Shown: positions 61,075-64,000 of the stretch, in pieces
Position numbering within the stretch: the first letter of the stretch is position 1
Layout of the letters: each line of letters begins with the position of its first letter
NCBI RefSeq assembly: GCF_019097595.1
Contig: NC_080716.1
Location: forward strand, 9,411,401 to 9,475,400
From: Hemibagrus wyckioides
Taxonomy: Eukaryota; Chordata; Actinopteri; Siluriformes; Bagridae
Direction of reading: 5' to 3'
DNA: 64,000 nt
Notes under the pieces: generated by a model
Told to the model about the DNA's origin: nothing
Database searches by the model: none
What the model saw: only the letters and a program-made list of their open reading frames with translations
Made by a program: the position numbers and the translations under genes

Positions 61075-62264
61075 GCAGTTTGACCATCTGGTCCATCTGG
61101 CTTGAGTATATATGATATGATAGAACGCTGCTAGAGCTTTCACTTGAAAAAAGTAATGTTGTGTTGGAAATCTCACATAACTCTCAGGTAAAAAGTTAGT
61201 CAGCTCAGTTTGTATGGTTGATGGATCTGGGAGGCTGTCATTGTTTTCTTCACCAGCCAATGAGTCATCTATCATTCCTCTATCTATACACTATTCACAA
61301 GTCAACCTTCTGCTGTGTTTGTCCTGATTCAGTATGTGTATGAAAACAGGAAAAAACATTACAAATTCTCCACGAGCAAAAAACTAGAGAGCTGTAAAAT
61401 CAGGAATAAATCTCCTGGAAAACATTGTGTTGAAGATAAATGTATGTTCAGTGTTCATTAAGAATTAGTTTACTGTAATGGAAGGAAAGACGAGTTGGGT
61501 TTTATTTTCTTGCAGACACAATCACAAGGCAGTGTTTTTGTGTTTGTTCTCTGTTCCTCTGCTTTGGTCCATCAGTAATACACTGCATTTGATGTTGGTG
61601 GAACAATACGCGAGGCGGCGTGTCATGCTCAAACCCCGCCATCGCAGTGGTATTTTTAAACCCTTTTGTGTTCCCCAAATTTGCAAATAAAAGAAGCATG
61701 ATCACAGCATTATCTCAAAGCTGGTGTAGATTTAAACACTGTATAAAACAGAAGCTGTTCCTGACTACATAATAGCATTTGGTGTGAAAACGATTTTTAA
61801 GATATAACCTTTTGGGATTTAAATTAAAATTACACACACTTGCTTCCTTACAATTTACAACACTACCCAAAAATATAACCTAAAATCTAGTAACTGAGAA
61901 TCAATAAATATATTTGCTGTAAATTCTGTCATCTAGCAGGTCATTTCTTCCAATAAAAGTCTATATTAAATCTATAAATGACCTCATACAGCTGCACAAA
62001 CTCAGGTCTTAAAGGGTACGAGAGGAACATTGCCCTTAACTCTGCCCCCCCCCCCTTTTTTTTTACATTTGCATGGCTACGGCAGCGACCGGTGATTTTC
62101 ATGCCATGGTTTTGTTTGTGAAAATGAAGCCCTTTATCTTAAGCATGATTATTGTTTGTGTGATCTGTCACCTCAGTGTCTTTCACGCAGTGTATTCGCT
62201 AACAAGCATTCATAACGAGGCAATATGTAAAACTGGCTCTCCTAAGTGACTGACACACACATAC

Positions 62265-62298
<34 letters not shown>

Positions 62299-63464
62299 GA
62301 GAATAGTGTGTATTGTGGGAATTGTGGCATCCAATCTGTGATTAAAGCAATAACCTGCTGGGCTAAAGATGCCAGCGTTAAGTATACGTGTATGTGCACG
62401 TCAGGTGTGTGTGTGTGTGTTTGTGAGTGTGTAGGACTTTCATTAAGAGCGCTGCGGACTGCATGGCTAAACAGCACATCTCTATAATCACTCTGACTAT
62501 AGATAAAAACACAGCGGTGCGCAATGTCTTCCCCGGGGGCACATGAGAGAACTTCTAGCACCAGCACTGTTTCCTCCTCAATGAGTCCCTATACACTCCT
62601 AACACTCTCTCCTAACACACACACACACACACACAAAAGTATTCTGGTGCTCACACTCTTCCTCTTCTCCTCTCTCTGTCCCATGAGTGAGTGACTGAGT
62701 GAGTGTGTGTGTGTGTGTGTGTCAGTGTGTATCACAGGCTCATTAGTCCCGCTGTACTTGGATTAACAACAGCAGTGACATTTGGTGGCTTGTAAGGAAT
62801 AAGTCCATAAAAACAAGCAAACGAAAGTGTGTGTGTGTGTGTGTGTATGTATGTGCGGGAGGGGGTCTCTCTAACGCCCCCCCTCCTGCCTACGGGTTCT
62901 CCCACCTTTCATTCTGTCTCATTAAATATGTATATCTCATCTCCTCGCGCATCTCGGCTTGATTTGCATGTAGTAAATTCTTACCACACAGTGACAGGCC
63001 TGAGGAATGTGTGTGAGGGATCTGCTCGCCTGCTAATGTGCACAAAACAGGACAACACGGAGAGGAGAAAAGCTCCAGATAAACACGGGAACCTTTAAAG
63101 ATTGCGTCCAGTCGGAGAAGGTAAAAGTCACAGAGCTGACCTTGAGTCCAAACTGTACTTCCAGCCAGAGAAATAAGAAATAAGCAGTCTTAAGTTCAGA
63201 ACTAAGTTGAGTAGAAGGCAAAGTGTAGTGTAAAAATCTGCCTTAAAGGATGCTGGTGGCTAGGATAATCAGGATGGGTGCGATCCAGTAAAGGGTGCAC
63301 ATAACCCCTGTAATTGAGCGTCTATAGCCTCTGATGCTTCATGGGAAAGAAGCACAAAGTGCCTGTCAGCCAGCTCCACTTGTCTGCCTTTGTTCACCAG
63401 ACCCAAAGATCAATCACTTTGTATCAAGTTTAAAGGAAGTGCAGGGAGGTGAGTGCTAAGATGT

Positions 63465-63498
<34 letters not shown>

Positions 63499-64000
63499 AC
63501 CCAGTCACACATACACATACACCAAGGTGACAAGCAGCTGGGGCGAAGCTCCGATCGATGGCAGACAAGGGAATCAGCAACAAGGAGAGGTAAAAAAAAC
63601 AATCACATATCAGATTGAAACTGACTTCTCCTTGTATCTTTAGGGCCCGTCTACAATAGATTGGACAGGAAATCCAATGGCAAGCAGAGGATGAAAAAGG
63701 GAAAAAATGGAAGGAGAAAAAAAAAAAAAAAAACCCTGATTGCTAATACGCTTCAGCCGGAGCCATTTTAATCTGTGACAGTGCAGGGATCTGGTGAAAA
63801 CCATTATCACGTACTCAGTGTCTACGATAAGAGGCCTCTAATCTGTTTGCTGGAGGTATTGAACAAATGCATTTGAGGAGCCAAGAGGCACAGAGGTGAG
63901 GGTGGGAGAGGGTGTGTGTGTGTGTGTGTGTGTGTGTGGTGGTATGATGAGAATTAGAAGAAGAGTGTGTTGAATATGCCATGCTTTGGACATTTCCTAG
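61075..64000. other. Gene-free stretch to window end
   Basis: No exon confirmed. Arrays: GA at 62265-62294, GT at 62404-62420, CA at 62613-62634, GT at 62702-62722, GT at 62827-62846, CA at 63469-63496, GT at 63912-63938, poly-C at 62045-62055 and poly-A at 63718-63734. Segments 62860-63110, 63230-63440 and 63740-63900 look like regulatory DNA; 63387-63395 is a SOX-type CCTTTGTTC. Confidence 0.35.

Overview
The window reads as nuclear DNA of a teleost fish. The genes are intron-bearing and vertebrate-like. The interspersed repeats are fish types: Tc1-like transposons with internally deleted copies, Rex1/L2-type non-LTR retrotransposons and tRNA-derived SINEs. Long AT, GATA, CA, CT and TTCTC arrays fill much of the rest. 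An ostariophysan such as a catfish would fit, but the sequence alone does not fix the species. There are no bacterial, CRISPR, phage or virus features.

Genes sit only in the first 12.2 kb, all on the + strand. (1) A small four-exon gene of unknown identity (2090-3218) is reconstructed from phase-matched splice sites and predicts 101 residues. (2) A complete, intronless melanopsin (4315-5811, 498 aa) has the retinal lysine, a Tyr counterion and a long Ser/Thr-rich tail. It is best read as the ancient opn4.1-type retrogene; it carries D-R-C where opsins normally have (E/D)RY. (3) tmem53 (exons 7287-7341, 8434-8537, 11503-12189; 281 aa) encodes a DUF829 alpha/beta-hydrolase-fold membrane protein. 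Its intron 1 holds an internally deleted Tc1-like element. Its intron 2 is almost entirely one antisense non-LTR retrotransposon. The three genes have unrelated roles and look merely adjacent.

From 12.2 to 64 kb I find no convincing exon. The nearer part (13-31 kb) is rich in transposon remnants, including a Tc1-like element inside an older Tc1-like element (12975-14309) and a LINE inside a SINE (about 19228-20245). From roughly 32 kb to the end, stretches of moderate-complexity, homeobox/POU-site-like sequence alternate with microsatellites. One 30-bp minisatellite (57118-57760) has a 90-bp higher-order period. This half resembles a regulatory gene desert or a giant intron; that is an inference from composition only.

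I found no clearly new biological system. The points most worth following are the melanopsin DRC motif, the tmem53 intron made of a retrotransposon, the unidentified small gene, and the deletion-derivative Tc1 families.
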